The position numbers and the translations under genes are program-made. Shown here piece by piece: positions 19,192 to 28,820 of a stretch of DNA of 64,000 nucleotides; the first letter of the stretch is position 1; every line of letters starts with the position of its first letter. The notes beneath the pieces are model-generated. The model made no database searches. It was given only the letters and a program-made list of their open reading frames with translations, and had not been told where the DNA came from. The stretch is from Pseudoalteromonas sp. Scap06 (lineage in GTDB: Bacteria; Pseudomonadota; Gammaproteobacteria; Enterobacterales; Alteromonadaceae), in the NCBI RefSeq assembly GCF_013394165.1, contig NZ_CP041330.1, positions 1,790,501 through 1,854,500 on the forward strand. Direction: 5' to 3'.

Positions 19192-21411
19192 TCAATCTTT
19201 GATAAACCAATAACTTTCCGCCCCTCTTGCGGTACTCAGCTCTAAGTGTTTAGCATAAAAATTAACCCGAATTTGTCCTACATCACCGGTGCTATATTGT
19301 TTGGCGTTTATTTTATTGTAACGCTTAACTACCGCTTTACTTGGAAATTGCCACTGGCCTTGATACGCACTTGAATGAATCACGAATGTTGGGTTTACGG
19401 CCTTGATAAACTCAACACTGGAGGAGCTATCACTGCCGTGATGAGGACTTAACAAAACGGTACTTTGTAAATCACGCCCTCGTTTAATTAATTTAGACTC
19501 CCTCGCCTTTGATATATCACCAGTGAGAAGCACACTATGGTTGGCACTTGAGATTTTAACGACACAGGAATTATCATTACTGTTATTAAACTCCTCTTTT
19601 GCAAAGGTTTGAATACTCAAACCTTGAAAGTATATTTTTGTCGCTATGCAGTCTTTATATACACCACCTGGATGAAAATAATCAAAGCTCCATGCATAAC
19701 CGGCTTTTTTAAAGTGCGCAGCGCCTCCTGAATGGTCGTTATCTTGATGGCTTACAATCGAGTTAGTTACTGTTAGGTTATGAGCATTAATATAGGGTAG
19801 TAAAACACTAGTGACACGACTAAAGCGATTAAAATAACTCGGGCCAAAATCATAAATAAACGCATGTTTATCTTTTTCTATCAGTACCATTAAACCGTGG
19901 CCTACATCAAATACGTTTAACTGCCAAAGGCTGGTTTGCGTAAAGTAATAGTTAAAAAGCAAAGTCAAAATCGGAATGCAGGCTAGTAAGCGAAGCTCAA
20001 TAAAATAAAGTAAGGGTACAACACTATAAAGCAGCACCACGGTGGTCATACTTATCTGTCCGACATTAAGCCAACGTACCTGCTGAGGTATTGCCTGCAG
20101 CATTTGGTAAAAATAGGCCAATGGAAAATCATATAATACGATAAATGCGTACCAATCGGTTAATAATCCCAGTAACACACTTAAAAATAAAGCAGGCATT
20201 AATACAAAAGATAAAATGGGAATAGCGACTAGATTTAAAACTAAACCCGCTAAACTCACACCATTAAAAAAGTATAATGACAAGGGTAATAAGCCAATAA
20301 ATAATCCCAGTTGAATAATAAATAATGTTCGTATATTGGCTAGTAATGAGTTACCCCGAAGCGGAAATTGCTTTAAAACAATAAAAATAATACATACTGC
20401 TAAAAACGAAAAGTAAAGCCCTGGGTTTAATACACTAAATGGGTTAATCGCTAAAATAATGACCAGTGCGAATAAAATACTGCGCCACCTCAATGACTGC
20501 TTTGCCAAATAATAAAGTAGCAAATAACAGCCCAACATAATTAAAGCGCGGGTTGCAGAAATGATAAAATCACTTAAATAAACATAAATAAAAGCTACAA
20601 CAAAACCAACAGCGCTATAAACAATAGAAACATTTAATGCTTGATTTAGTTCAGGTTTAACCAACTTAAGACAAAACCGTGTGACAAAATAACAAAAACC
20701 AAACACTAGAGAGATATGTAACCCAGAAATGGCTAATAAATGACTTAACCCAAGACTCTGCATTAACTCTTTATGCTCGAATGTCATTAAAGACTTATCG
20801 CCAGTTAACAACGTATAATAGAGCCAATTAAGCTCAGCATTATTTACCAACTTTTTGACATAAACTCTATAGGCTGAAACGGCATTACTTTTTTGAGAGC
20901 TTTTAATATTAAGCTGTTTATTGAGCACCGTACCTTTAAACGCTATCTTTTGTGTAAAAGCATAAAGCTGATTATCAAAAACAGTAAAATTCTTAATGGA
21001 TCTATAGTTTTTAAGTCTCACTTGAGCATTAAAAGCATCACCAGAATGAATTGGTTGTGCAAAATTGATACTTAATAAGGCATAAGGTGCCCTAAAGTGA
21101 CTATATTCACTGTCTTCCAAACGCGTTAATTTAACTTTTACATATTGGGGAGGTGTAGCAGAAATAACCTCTTCTACAACAACATCGACTGAATAAGCAT
21201 ATTTTTTGTGCTGTTCAGGTAACTCAAATGAATAAAACAAGATAAAATGTGCTGCTACGCAGCAAATACCGCAAATAAAGCCTAACAATACAGTTAAAAA
21301 CGGCTTAAAATACGTGCTCACAATGAGGATTGAAATTGTGATAATTGTAAATTCAAGGGTTTGATAATAAAACACGGTAATAACGACACCGACAACAAAT
21401 CCAAGACTCAT
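19192..21411 (-). CDS. comEC: ComEC/Rec2 family DNA-uptake channel
   Basis: Inner-membrane channel that takes single-stranded DNA into the cytoplasm in natural transformation. There is an N-terminal hydrophobic/DUF4131 region, then the competence domain with LLAISGLHISLVFGF and many membrane helices. A C-terminal metallo-beta-lactamase-like domain has SHQDNDHSGG, LTGDIS and SPHHGSD. I place the start at ATG 21411 (MSLGFVVGV). A TTG at 21459, with CAGG upstream, would add 16 residues but would overlap the divergent DUF2062 gene head-to-head. msbA follows 60 bp downstream. Confidence 0.9.
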   Translation of the reverse strand: MSLGFVVGVVITVFYYQTLEFTIITISILIVSTYFKPFLTVLLGFICGICCVAAHFILFYSFELPEQHKKYAYSVDVVVEEVISATPPQYVKVKLTRLEDSEYSHFRAPYALLSINFAQPIHSGDAFNAQVRLKNYRSIKNFTVFDNQLYAFTQKIAFKGTVLNKQLNIKSSQKSNAVSAYRVYVKKLVNNAELNWLYYTLLTGDKSLMTFEHKELMQSLGLSHLLAISGLHISLVFGFCYFVTRFCLKLVKPELNQALNVSIVYSAVGFVVAFIYVYLSDFIISATRALIMLGCYLLLYYLAKQSLRWRSILFALVIILAINPFSVLNPGLYFSFLAVCIIFIVLKQFPLRGNSLLANIRTLFIIQLGLFIGLLPLSLYFFNGVSLAGLVLNLVAIPILSFVLMPALFLSVLLGLLTDWYAFIVLYDFPLAYFYQMLQAIPQQVRWLNVGQISMTTVVLLYSVVPLLYFIELRLLACIPILTLLFNYYFTQTSLWQLNVFDVGHGLMVLIEKDKHAFIYDFGPSYFNRFSRVTSVLLPYINAHNLTVTNSIVSHQDNDHSGGAAHFKKAGYAWSFDYFHPGGVYKDCIATKIYFQGLSIQTFAKEEFNNSNDNSCVVKISSANHSVLLTGDISKARESKLIKRGRDLQSTVLLSPHHGSDSSSSVEFIKAVNPTFVIHSSAYQGQWQFPSKAVVKRYNKINAKQYSTGDVGQIRVNFYAKHLELSTARGAESYWFIKD

Positions 21412-21438
21412 CCACACAGACGTAAATGGTTGCTTTAA

Positions 21439-21945
21439 ATGGCTAAAAAAACGATCCAACGGTTTTTACCTGATCCAAATAAAATTAGACATCACAAATC
21501 ACTAAAAATATTTGGTCGTCTTTTGCATGATGCTAACCTTTGGCATTTAAATCGACGCTCAGCACGCGGTGCTTTTGCCGTTGGACTTTTCTTTGCATTC
21601 ATCCCTGTTCCTTTTCAAATGGTGCTAGCCGCTGCCGCAGCCATAATCTTAAGAGTTAATTTGCCTATATCAGTTGCTTTAGTGTGGATCACTAACCCAC
21701 TTACAATGCCACCTATCTTTTACGGCTCGTACTTGGTTGGTACATTAGTGCTAAATCAACCTGAGCAACATTTTGCGTTTGAAGCAAGTTGGGCATGGTT
21801 TATAGAAAGTTTAACGACAATTGGCCCCGCTTTTTTAGTGGGTTCGCTTGTGTGTGCATCTATTGCCAGTGTTATTGGCTATTTTGGTATTGACTTGATT
21901 TGGCGCCGCTCAGTAAGAAAAGCTTGGATATCTAGAAATAACTAG
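21439..21945 (+). CDS. DUF2062 membrane protein
   Basis: Membrane protein of 168 residues in the DUF2062 family. It begins MAKKTIQRFLPDPNKI, the conserved family start, then LGRLLHD-type and LWHLNRRS motifs. A hydrophobic helix with GLFFAFIPVPFQM (about 50-62) follows, with VALVWITNPLTMPPIF and a C-terminal helix. Function is unknown; the family is often encoded next to comEC in gammaproteobacteria. Transcription diverges from comEC with almost no intergenic space, so the promoter must lie inside the 5' part of comEC. No strong ribosome site is visible. Confidence 0.85.
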   Translation: MAKKTIQRFLPDPNKIRHHKSLKIFGRLLHDANLWHLNRRSARGAFAVGLFFAFIPVPFQMVLAAAAAIILRVNLPISVALVWITNPLTMPPIFYGSYLVGTLVLNQPEQHFAFEASWAWFIESLTTIGPAFLVGSLVCASIASVIGYFGIDLIWRRSVRKAWISRNN

Positions 21946-21988
21946 CGCCTACTTCTCCATAAAGGGCTGCTCTTTACCTTAATATAGA

Positions 21989-22024
21989 CAAAAAAAAACC
22001 AACTTAACAAGTTGGTTTTTTATA
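21989..22024. terminator. Bidirectional terminator
   Basis: AAAAACCAACTT and AAGTTGGTTTTT form a stem with a 3-base loop, flanked by A and T runs, between the convergent ends of the DUF2062 gene and the DUF3466 gene. Confidence 0.85.
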
Positions 22025-22039
22025 AACGAATAGTATTAC

Positions 22040-23779
22040 CTAGAAACGAAAAACGCGTCTTAATCCAACTAATGGCAGCAATAGTAAACCAAACCATGAG
22101 AAACTGGCTGAGCTACGTTCATAAAACTCTGTATCTGGAGCTTTACAGTTTTCAACTTCACCATTAGCAATCGGTGAAAGTTTTACCGCAACAGCAACAC
22201 TTTCATATTGAATATTGCCATTAATATCAGTTACAACTTCGCCTCGTGAATTTAACTTTTCAACCGTTTTAGTTGCTACACCAAATACCTCATTGTTTTC
22301 GTTGATTGATTTCGCTTCTACCATTTTATAACTAAAACTAGTCTCACCATCACTGTCAAAACAAGGTAGTAAACTATTTAGGTTTGTGATTTTGTCATCG
22401 CCAATTTTATAAAGAAAGGCTTCTGAGCGTCTTGTGCTGGCTGTATCACCAACCTCACCCTCACCTACGATGTAACCTTGGTTATTAATGTCATTCGCGT
22501 ATGAGTTTGAGCTAGTAAAATAATCTTCAGGAAATACGGTCGTATTAGTATTTATATTATGATGAAAGAACTTGGCGATTAAACTACCTTCAATACCTTT
22601 TGAAGCATAACCAACCACAATGTCATTATCATTTATCGCGAATGCTTTACCAGCTTGCCAATCATCTTGCTGGTTTATAAAATCAACCACTTCACCGTCT
22701 TTAAAATAAGTTGGCATAGTTAAAATTGTCGAATCTCTGTCAAAATAACGAGTGTTCGAAAAACCGACCGCTACATCATTTTTATTAACCGCTAATGCAT
22801 TACTAATAAAAGGATTAGTGTCCTCATCTTCTTCTGGAGTAAGCGCTAAACCCAACAGCTCTGTTGAAGTCACATTATAGGCACTATCTAGAGTCCATTT
22901 AACCGCTGTTTTATTGAATAAACCACGCGTACTTCGACTGTTAAGTGATTCAATACAGGCCATTACCGGTTCATCAAGGCCATCACAATTATCAGTAATT
23001 GTGGTTTGTCTCTCAGCAGGAATACTGACCGATACATTACCAACAACAATGTAACCTGTGTCAGTGGCAACAATATCAGATGCTTTACTAGTCCCACCGT
23101 GTTCAGTAAATTCTGGAACAAACGGCACTTCAACACCATCTGCAGATATTAAAATCCCACGTTCTATGAAGTCACGGGTAAACCACGTTTCTTCCTCTGT
23201 TTCGCCATCTGGTGTAAAACTCACTTTATCAAAAGGAGCACTGCCCCAGCCAACAGTCGTTCCGTCTTCTGCAACGCCATTATAAAAATTACTTGTCGAG
23301 CGGGTCAGACCGTCGTAATCAACAGAAGCGATATCAAATAAAGGCTGCTCAGTTATTACACCACTATTATAATTTGTAGCAATAATTGAACTGATTTTTT
23401 GATACTCAAAGTTAGATGACAAGTTTGATAAAAAACGAACCATAAAAGTATGCGCATCAGCATTAGTGTAAATCGCATCGTTATTTTCTATGTCATCAAG
23501 CGTAAAGGTTATTTCTTTGTCAATTTCTTTAAACCTTGCCACTTCCGCGTCGTAAGCACTATTGATTGAACTTTCTGTAAAATCAATATAACTAATATCA
23601 ATAGGTAGGTTGTATAAGCCATTAGCAACGCCAATGACATGGCCACTTTCACTCACATCAGTAACATATGTATGTTTTGCAGCTTCAAAGTCACCTAATT
23701 CGGTTAACTGGTACGTTGCACTCAATGCTGATGTACTCAGTGTAGCCAAAACACTGGCCGCGAGTAATTTATATTTCAT
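22040..23779 (-). CDS. DUF3466 family secreted protein with C-terminal anchor
   Basis: A 579-residue exported protein of the DUF3466 family, function unknown. A Sec signal peptide is visible (MKYKLLAASVLATLSTSALSA). The body contains several repeats with an (A/D)xNxxxxxVG pattern (for example ALAVNKNDVAVGFS, AFAINDNDIVVGYA, DINNQGYIVGEG), suggesting a repeated beta structure. The C-terminus is a Ser-rich stretch, then WFGLLLLPLVG and an arginine-rich end. This resembles a GlyGly-CTERM/PEP-CTERM-like sorting tail, although the Gly-Gly is replaced by Ser/Ala. It lies 11 bp after uup with an AAGGAA ribosome site, so the two are probably cotranscribed. Confidence 0.8.
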   Translation of the reverse strand: MKYKLLAASVLATLSTSALSATYQLTELGDFEAAKHTYVTDVSESGHVIGVANGLYNLPIDISYIDFTESSINSAYDAEVARFKEIDKEITFTLDDIENNDAIYTNADAHTFMVRFLSNLSSNFEYQKISSIIATNYNSGVITEQPLFDIASVDYDGLTRSTSNFYNGVAEDGTTVGWGSAPFDKVSFTPDGETEEETWFTRDFIERGILISADGVEVPFVPEFTEHGGTSKASDIVATDTGYIVVGNVSVSIPAERQTTITDNCDGLDEPVMACIESLNSRSTRGLFNKTAVKWTLDSAYNVTSTELLGLALTPEEDEDTNPFISNALAVNKNDVAVGFSNTRYFDRDSTILTMPTYFKDGEVVDFINQQDDWQAGKAFAINDNDIVVGYASKGIEGSLIAKFFHHNINTNTTVFPEDYFTSSNSYANDINNQGYIVGEGEVGDTASTRRSEAFLYKIGDDKITNLNSLLPCFDSDGETSFSYKMVEAKSINENNEVFGVATKTVEKLNSRGEVVTDINGNIQYESVAVAVKLSPIANGEVENCKAPDTEFYERSSASFSWFGLLLLPLVGLRRVFRF

Positions 23780-23790
23780 TTTATTCCTTA

Positions 23791-25704
23791 CTACTGATTC
23801 TTTAATTCTTCAAGTTCTTCCCAACGCTCAAAAGCGGCTTCAAGGTCAGACTCAAGTTGGGCTAAATGGTTCAATTCCTTGGCTGTTATATCACTGTCTT
23901 GCTTGAAAAAATCTTCATGACTTACTCGTTCTTGTTGTTTTTCAAGTTCAGCTTCAAGTTGCTCCATTTTATTAGGTAGTTGCTCTAGTTCAAGTTTTAA
24001 TTTGTAAGAGAGTTTATTTGCTTTGTTATTGCTTTTAACTGGCGTTGGCTCTGTTTTTTCAACTTTTTTGACTGGCTGCTTTTGCAACTCTTTGTTCTGC
24101 TCCGCCAAATAGTTGGTATACGCTTCATAATCACTGTAGCCACCAACTATATCAGTGACTTTGCCGTTACCTTCAAATGCCCAAACACTCGAACAGGTAT
24201 TATCAATAAACTCTCGGTCGTGGCTTACTATAAGCACAGTACCTTGATATTGGTTAATAATATCCTCAAGGAGCTCTAATGTTTCTATATCTAAGTCATT
24301 GGTAGGCTCATCGAGCACTAATATATTTGAAGGTTTCAAAAATAACTTGGCTAATAACAACCTGTTTTTCTCACCACCTGAAAGTGCTTTTACCGGTGTA
24401 CGAGCACGTGCTGGCGGAAATAAAAAGTCTTGTAAATAGCCTAACACGTGACGTGAGCGTCCGCCCATCATCACTTCTTGCTTTCCTTCCGCAACGTTAT
24501 CTTGAACGGTCGCTTCTTCATCAAGCTTCTCACGGTACTGATCGAAATATGCAAACTCTAAGTTAACACCTTGCTTTATTTCACCACTGTCTGCTTTTAA
24601 ATCACCAAACAACAATTTTAATAGCGTTGTTTTACCAATACCATTAGGCCCCACCAAACCAATACGATCGCCACGCATCACTAAGGTAGAGAAATCATCA
24701 GCTATCACTTTGTCTTTAAATGCATGATTTAAGTGTTTAGCTTCAAATACTAGTTTACCTGAACGATCAGCTGTTTCGATATTGAAATCAGTTTTACCAA
24801 CTTGTTCCACACGTTGTTTACGTTCATTACGTAATTGTTTCAGCTCACGAACACGGCCTTCATTACGGGTTCGACGGGCTTTAACACCTTGGCGGATCCA
24901 CGCTTCTTCTTCCGCTAAGCGTTTATCAAACAATGCATTTTGTGTTTCTTCTACTTTTAAATCATGCGCTTTTTGTTCTAAGTAAGTTGCATAATCACCA
25001 GGATAAGAAATTAGTTTACCGCGATCTAAATCTAAAATACGTGTAGCAACAGCTCGAATAAATGCACGGTCATGCGATATAAATACAATACCGCCTTTAA
25101 ATTCTTTTAGGAATTGCTCTAACCACATTACACTTGTCATATCCAAGTGGTTAGTAGGCTCATCGAGCAGTAATAAATCAGGCTCACTCACTAAAGCACG
25201 CGCTAATGCAACTTTACGTAACCAACCACCAGAAAGCGACTCAAGTTTCGCATCAGGAGTTAGCTCTAATTGAGTAAGTACAAGCTGAATTCGGCTATCA
25301 AAACGCCAGCCATCTGCCGCCTCTAATTTATTAGATAAACGCTCTAATTTATTTAATAGTTGATCAGTGCAATCTGTTTGCAATTGTGTGCTTACATGAT
25401 GAAAATCAATAAGTAAGTTAGCAATTTCGGGCATTCCTTGGGCAACGTAATCAAATACAGTGCCACTTGCCCCTTTAGGTGGATCTTGCTCTAAACGCGA
25501 TATTTTTAAACTACCAACTTGGTTTATTTCGCCATCATCAAGTATTACTTGACCGTCGAGTACTTTTAAAAGCGTTGATTTACCTGCACCATTGCGACCT
25601 ACAATACACACACGTTCGCCACTTTCGATTACTGCATCTGCATTATCAAGTAATGGGTGTGTACCGTAAGCTAATTGTGCTTTTGAAATTCTAATTAAAT
25701 CCAT
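23791..25704 (-). CDS. uup: ABC-F family ATPase Uup
   Basis: Soluble ABC-F protein with two ATPase domains and no membrane domain. The family acts on ribosomes or DNA; E. coli Uup affects transposon excision and ribosome-linked processes. Domain 1 has GRNGAGKSTLLK (about 36-47), LSGGWLRKVALARAL and LLLLDEPTNHLD. The inter-domain linker (about 240-310) is charged. Domain 2 has GPNGIGKTTLLK, LSGGEKNRLLLAKL and LVLDEPTNDLD. A C-terminal coiled coil (about 560-637, Glu/Leu/Lys-rich) is the Uup DNA-binding extension. It lies between a glutaredoxin-like gene (15 bp) and the DUF3466 gene (11 bp). Confidence 0.95.
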   Translation of the reverse strand: MDLIRISKAQLAYGTHPLLDNADAVIESGERVCIVGRNGAGKSTLLKVLDGQVILDDGEINQVGSLKISRLEQDPPKGASGTVFDYVAQGMPEIANLLIDFHHVSTQLQTDCTDQLLNKLERLSNKLEAADGWRFDSRIQLVLTQLELTPDAKLESLSGGWLRKVALARALVSEPDLLLLDEPTNHLDMTSVMWLEQFLKEFKGGIVFISHDRAFIRAVATRILDLDRGKLISYPGDYATYLEQKAHDLKVEETQNALFDKRLAEEEAWIRQGVKARRTRNEGRVRELKQLRNERKQRVEQVGKTDFNIETADRSGKLVFEAKHLNHAFKDKVIADDFSTLVMRGDRIGLVGPNGIGKTTLLKLLFGDLKADSGEIKQGVNLEFAYFDQYREKLDEEATVQDNVAEGKQEVMMGGRSRHVLGYLQDFLFPPARARTPVKALSGGEKNRLLLAKLFLKPSNILVLDEPTNDLDIETLELLEDIINQYQGTVLIVSHDREFIDNTCSSVWAFEGNGKVTDIVGGYSDYEAYTNYLAEQNKELQKQPVKKVEKTEPTPVKSNNKANKLSYKLKLELEQLPNKMEQLEAELEKQQERVSHEDFFKQDSDITAKELNHLAQLESDLEAAFERWEELEELKNQ

Positions 25705-25719
25705 AGTTAATCTTTACTC

Positions 25720-25959
25720 TTATTCTGCTTGCGCTAAAAACTGCTGCGCCTGAGGTGCAGTAAAAGGCCAAAATAATTGTTGGCCTTGTTGATTTTTTAA
25801 AACCGGAATGCTTATTTGATACTCTAAAATTAATGCGTCATCGCTCATAATATCAATAAGTTGTAATTCATCGGTTGATGAAAGTAACGGTTTTAACAGC
25901 TGCTCTGCTTGCTCGCACAAGTGGCAGCCGTCGGTGTGATATAAAATCCACTTAGCCAT
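25720..25959 (-). CDS. Glutaredoxin-like thiol protein
   Basis: Small 79-residue thioredoxin-fold protein of the glutaredoxin-like/DUF836 class. The redox motif CHLC is at residues 12-15 (YHTDGCHLCEQAEQLL), and a cis-Pro is seen in ISIPVLKN. The size and single domain suggest a monothiol or dithiol redox carrier, but its substrate is unknown. It overlaps the end of rlmL by 8 bases and precedes uup by 15 bp, an arrangement kept in several related gammaproteobacteria. Confidence 0.85.
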   Translation of the reverse strand: MAKWILYHTDGCHLCEQAEQLLKPLLSSTDELQLIDIMSDDALILEYQISIPVLKNQQGQQLFWPFTAPQAQQFLAQAE

Positions 25960-28069
25960 GTTTAATTAACCAGCTATTATGAATTTTTTTATTTCGTTTA
26001 AAGTCAGGAGATAAGGTTTTTTCAGAAATATTTTCTGCTTTTAACCCTAACCCCATCAAGCCAACTTCATCCATTACAAAACCGCGTTTATTATTAGAGA
26101 ATATTAGCGTACCCGATGGGCTCAATATTTTTTTAACCCAAGTTAACAGCTTAATGTGGTCGTTTTGCACATCAAACGCGTCTTTCATTCGTTTAGAATT
26201 TGAAAAAGTAGGCGGATCTAAAAAGATCAGGTCATACTGCCCTTGTGCATACTCTAGCCATTTTAAACAATCTGCTTGCTCAAAACGATAACGTGTATTG
26301 CTAATATCGTTAAGCGCAAAGTTATCTTGACCCCACTTTAAGTAGGTTTTAGATAAATCAACGGTAGTAATCGCTTTTGCGCCACCAATGGCTGCATGAA
26401 CTGAGGCGGTTCCTGTGTATGCAAACAGGTTCAAAAAGCGCTTATCTTTTGCGTTTTCTTGAATGTAACGACGTGCAAGGCGATGATCTAAAAATAGCCC
26501 CGTGTCTAAGTAGTCAAATAAATTAACTTTAAACTTAGCACCAAACTCTTCTACTACCATGGTTCTATTTTGCTTAGCCATGGGTGTATATTGCTCTTCA
26601 CCCTTTTGCTTTTTACGTACTTTTACAGCAATGTTTTCAGGTGCAATATCAAGTTGTTGTGCTGTCAAGCTAATAACATCTTGTAAACGCTTCTCAGAGG
26701 TTTTTTCATCAATCTCTTTCGGTGCTGCGTATTCAAAAATAACCGCTGAATCACCATAAATATCAACCGCAACGTTGTATTCAGGAATATCTGCATCGTA
26801 AACACGATACGCATGGACTTGATTTTGCTTAAGCCAATTTTTTAAGCCTTGCTTGTTCTTTTTCAGGCGATTAGCAAATGCCATCGAGCCTTCGAAGTTT
26901 AAAGCGGGTTTGTCATCAGAGGTAAGGCTGACTTGCTTGTCATCAAGCTGATACAGGTTTAATTCAACATCAAGGGGGCCATTTTTAAATTTATAGCGTT
27001 TTTGCTTCACTAATTTAAGTAATTTAAACAGGCTTTCATCCATGCCCAGTAGAGCGAGTTTCCAATGATTAAAGTGCTTTTTAAAACCAACACCTAAGCT
27101 ACGATGCAGGTTTACAAGTTCAGCCATAGAACCAATACGCTCACCATAAGGTAAGTTAGAAATAACAACACCCGGCAATTTTGCAACGCTCGTCAGTTTT
27201 GTCGCATCGCTTTGCTTAAATTTAATCACCGTATCAAGCTCTGCACGCTGCGCATTAGCAATCGCTTTATCAAGTACTTGTGCATCGTAATCATGGCCAA
27301 TTAACCATAATTTAGGATCAGTAATATTCGCTAAAAGTTGCTCTTTAAGTTCTTTGAATTTTGCCACTCTAAAGCTAGGTAAACGCTCAAACGCGAATCC
27401 TTCACGGAATAATCCAGGCGCTTCATTACGTGCCATTCCAGCCGCTTCTATTAAAATAGTGCCGGCACCACAACATGGATCGAATAGTGGTTGATTGACA
27501 TTTTCGAGCCAGCCACTACGTTTTATTATTGCCGCAGCTAAATGCTCTTTTATGGGTGCTTTGCCTTGACCTTGACGGTAACCACGCTCTGATAAACGCG
27601 GCCCTGAGTAATCAATATAAAGTGAAACGCCATGACGATTTAAACGTGCAACCACTCGCACATTGGCATCTTGCTTATCTACATTTGGTCGCTGTTCAAA
27701 TAAATCGTTAAAGTAATCAACAATCGCATCTTTAATTACTAAACCAGAAAACTGGGTATTTTTAAGTGAATCGTTTGTGCCATTAAAATCAACAGCAAAA
27801 GTTTGTGTTGGGCCAAACCATTCTTGCCAAGGTTGTAAGCGTGCAAATTTGTACAAGCTGTCTTTGTCATTTACGCCTTCTTTTTCTTCAATAAGCATAA
27901 GTACACGCGTAGCAAAGCGTGTAGATAAACACACTTTTTGCGCTAGCAATGAGTCAGCCTCAAAGCGAACAGAACCCACAGTTTGCTTTGACACCGTAGC
28001 GCCAAGTTCTGTAAGTTCATCAACCAATAAATTTTCGATTCCGATAGAAGTAAGTGCGATAAATTGCAA
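25952..28069 (-). CDS. rlmL: Bifunctional 23S rRNA m2G2445/m7G2069 methyltransferase
   Basis: Fusion of RlmL and RlmK, which methylates G2445 (N2) and G2069 (N7) of 23S rRNA. The N-terminal THUMP domain (about 40-155) and the first methyltransferase (FDPCCGAGTILIEAA at about 195-209, with SNLPYGER as the NPPY-type motif) form the RlmL half. The second SAM domain (FLNLFAYTGTASVHAA, LDPPTFSNSK) forms the RlmK half. The 705 residues match E. coli RlmKL (702). It starts the rlmL-glutaredoxin-uup-DUF3466 run. Confidence 0.97.
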   Translation of the reverse strand: MQFIALTSIGIENLLVDELTELGATVSKQTVGSVRFEADSLLAQKVCLSTRFATRVLMLIEEKEGVNDKDSLYKFARLQPWQEWFGPTQTFAVDFNGTNDSLKNTQFSGLVIKDAIVDYFNDLFEQRPNVDKQDANVRVVARLNRHGVSLYIDYSGPRLSERGYRQGQGKAPIKEHLAAAIIKRSGWLENVNQPLFDPCCGAGTILIEAAGMARNEAPGLFREGFAFERLPSFRVAKFKELKEQLLANITDPKLWLIGHDYDAQVLDKAIANAQRAELDTVIKFKQSDATKLTSVAKLPGVVISNLPYGERIGSMAELVNLHRSLGVGFKKHFNHWKLALLGMDESLFKLLKLVKQKRYKFKNGPLDVELNLYQLDDKQVSLTSDDKPALNFEGSMAFANRLKKNKQGLKNWLKQNQVHAYRVYDADIPEYNVAVDIYGDSAVIFEYAAPKEIDEKTSEKRLQDVISLTAQQLDIAPENIAVKVRKKQKGEEQYTPMAKQNRTMVVEEFGAKFKVNLFDYLDTGLFLDHRLARRYIQENAKDKRFLNLFAYTGTASVHAAIGGAKAITTVDLSKTYLKWGQDNFALNDISNTRYRFEQADCLKWLEYAQGQYDLIFLDPPTFSNSKRMKDAFDVQNDHIKLLTWVKKILSPSGTLIFSNNKRGFVMDEVGLMGLGLKAENISEKTLSPDFKRNKKIHNSWLIKHG

Positions 28070-28159
28070 AGTAAAAACCCTTAATAGCTAATTGCGCGGG
28101 ATTATAACATAGGTTTGCGTACAAATACGCCTTAAACAAGCCTCAAAGACTAAATTAGG

Positions 28160-28690
28160 CTAAGCTGTTTGGCTATCGTACTGTGAGGTAATTAAGGGGT
28201 GAACTCGGTTGTTTAAAACGCGGATAACTTCAAACTGGGCAAGTGATAGATTGTCATCTAGTGCAAAGGTTTCGCTTAAATTAATGCACACAGAAGCATC
28301 TGGACAATGCTCTATAATTAAAAACTCGCCAGTTTGTGATTCTGAGCTTAAATTAATAACCGCTTCAGTACTAGGTGTACTACCAGTATACGGTTTGAAA
28401 AACCAACTTTTTGCCAACACTGGTTTTAATTGAAATTTAACTGCCGTTGCATTGAGCGCTATTTGGCATAACTGGGCAGGATTCCATAAATTAAACTGCG
28501 CAAGGTAATAATAAACTTGCTCATAAAAGGCTGCATCTTCAAGGCTGAAGTATGGGTTTTCAAAAGCACAATCGGTGAGCTGTCTAAGCTTATAAGGTGT
28601 ACAAAGTTGCATATCGTCATTTAAATCAAGCAGTAAGCGGTTTTTTTCAGCACACGCTATCCACTGCCATTGCTTTGACGCTTGTAACAT
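28160..28690 (-). CDS. zapC: Cell division protein ZapC
   Basis: FtsZ-associated protein that promotes protofilament bundling at the Z ring. Similarity to E. coli ZapC is visible along the length: W-W in the N-terminus, LLLDLNDDM, the DAAFYEQ region, KSWFFKPYTG and a C-terminal INLSE...VIRVLNNRVHP block. Length is 176 residues against 180 in E. coli. The start has a strong GGGAGGAG ribosome site. The neighbours pyrD and rlmL are the same as in E. coli, which strengthens a call that rests on moderate sequence similarity. Confidence 0.85.
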   Translation of the reverse strand: MLQASKQWQWIACAEKNRLLLDLNDDMQLCTPYKLRQLTDCAFENPYFSLEDAAFYEQVYYYLAQFNLWNPAQLCQIALNATAVKFQLKPVLAKSWFFKPYTGSTPSTEAVINLSSESQTGEFLIIEHCPDASVCINLSETFALDDNLSLAQFEVIRVLNNRVHPLITSQYDSQTA

Positions 28691-28820
28691 TTGCTCCTCC
28701 CTACTTAGTACTTAAAAAATAAAATAAGACAATAAGCTTAGAGTATAGCTGCTTTTGACCATTTTTAAAACGTCTTTTTAGAACATTTATCGAACGATCA
28801 AAAGCTTACATAACTGATCC

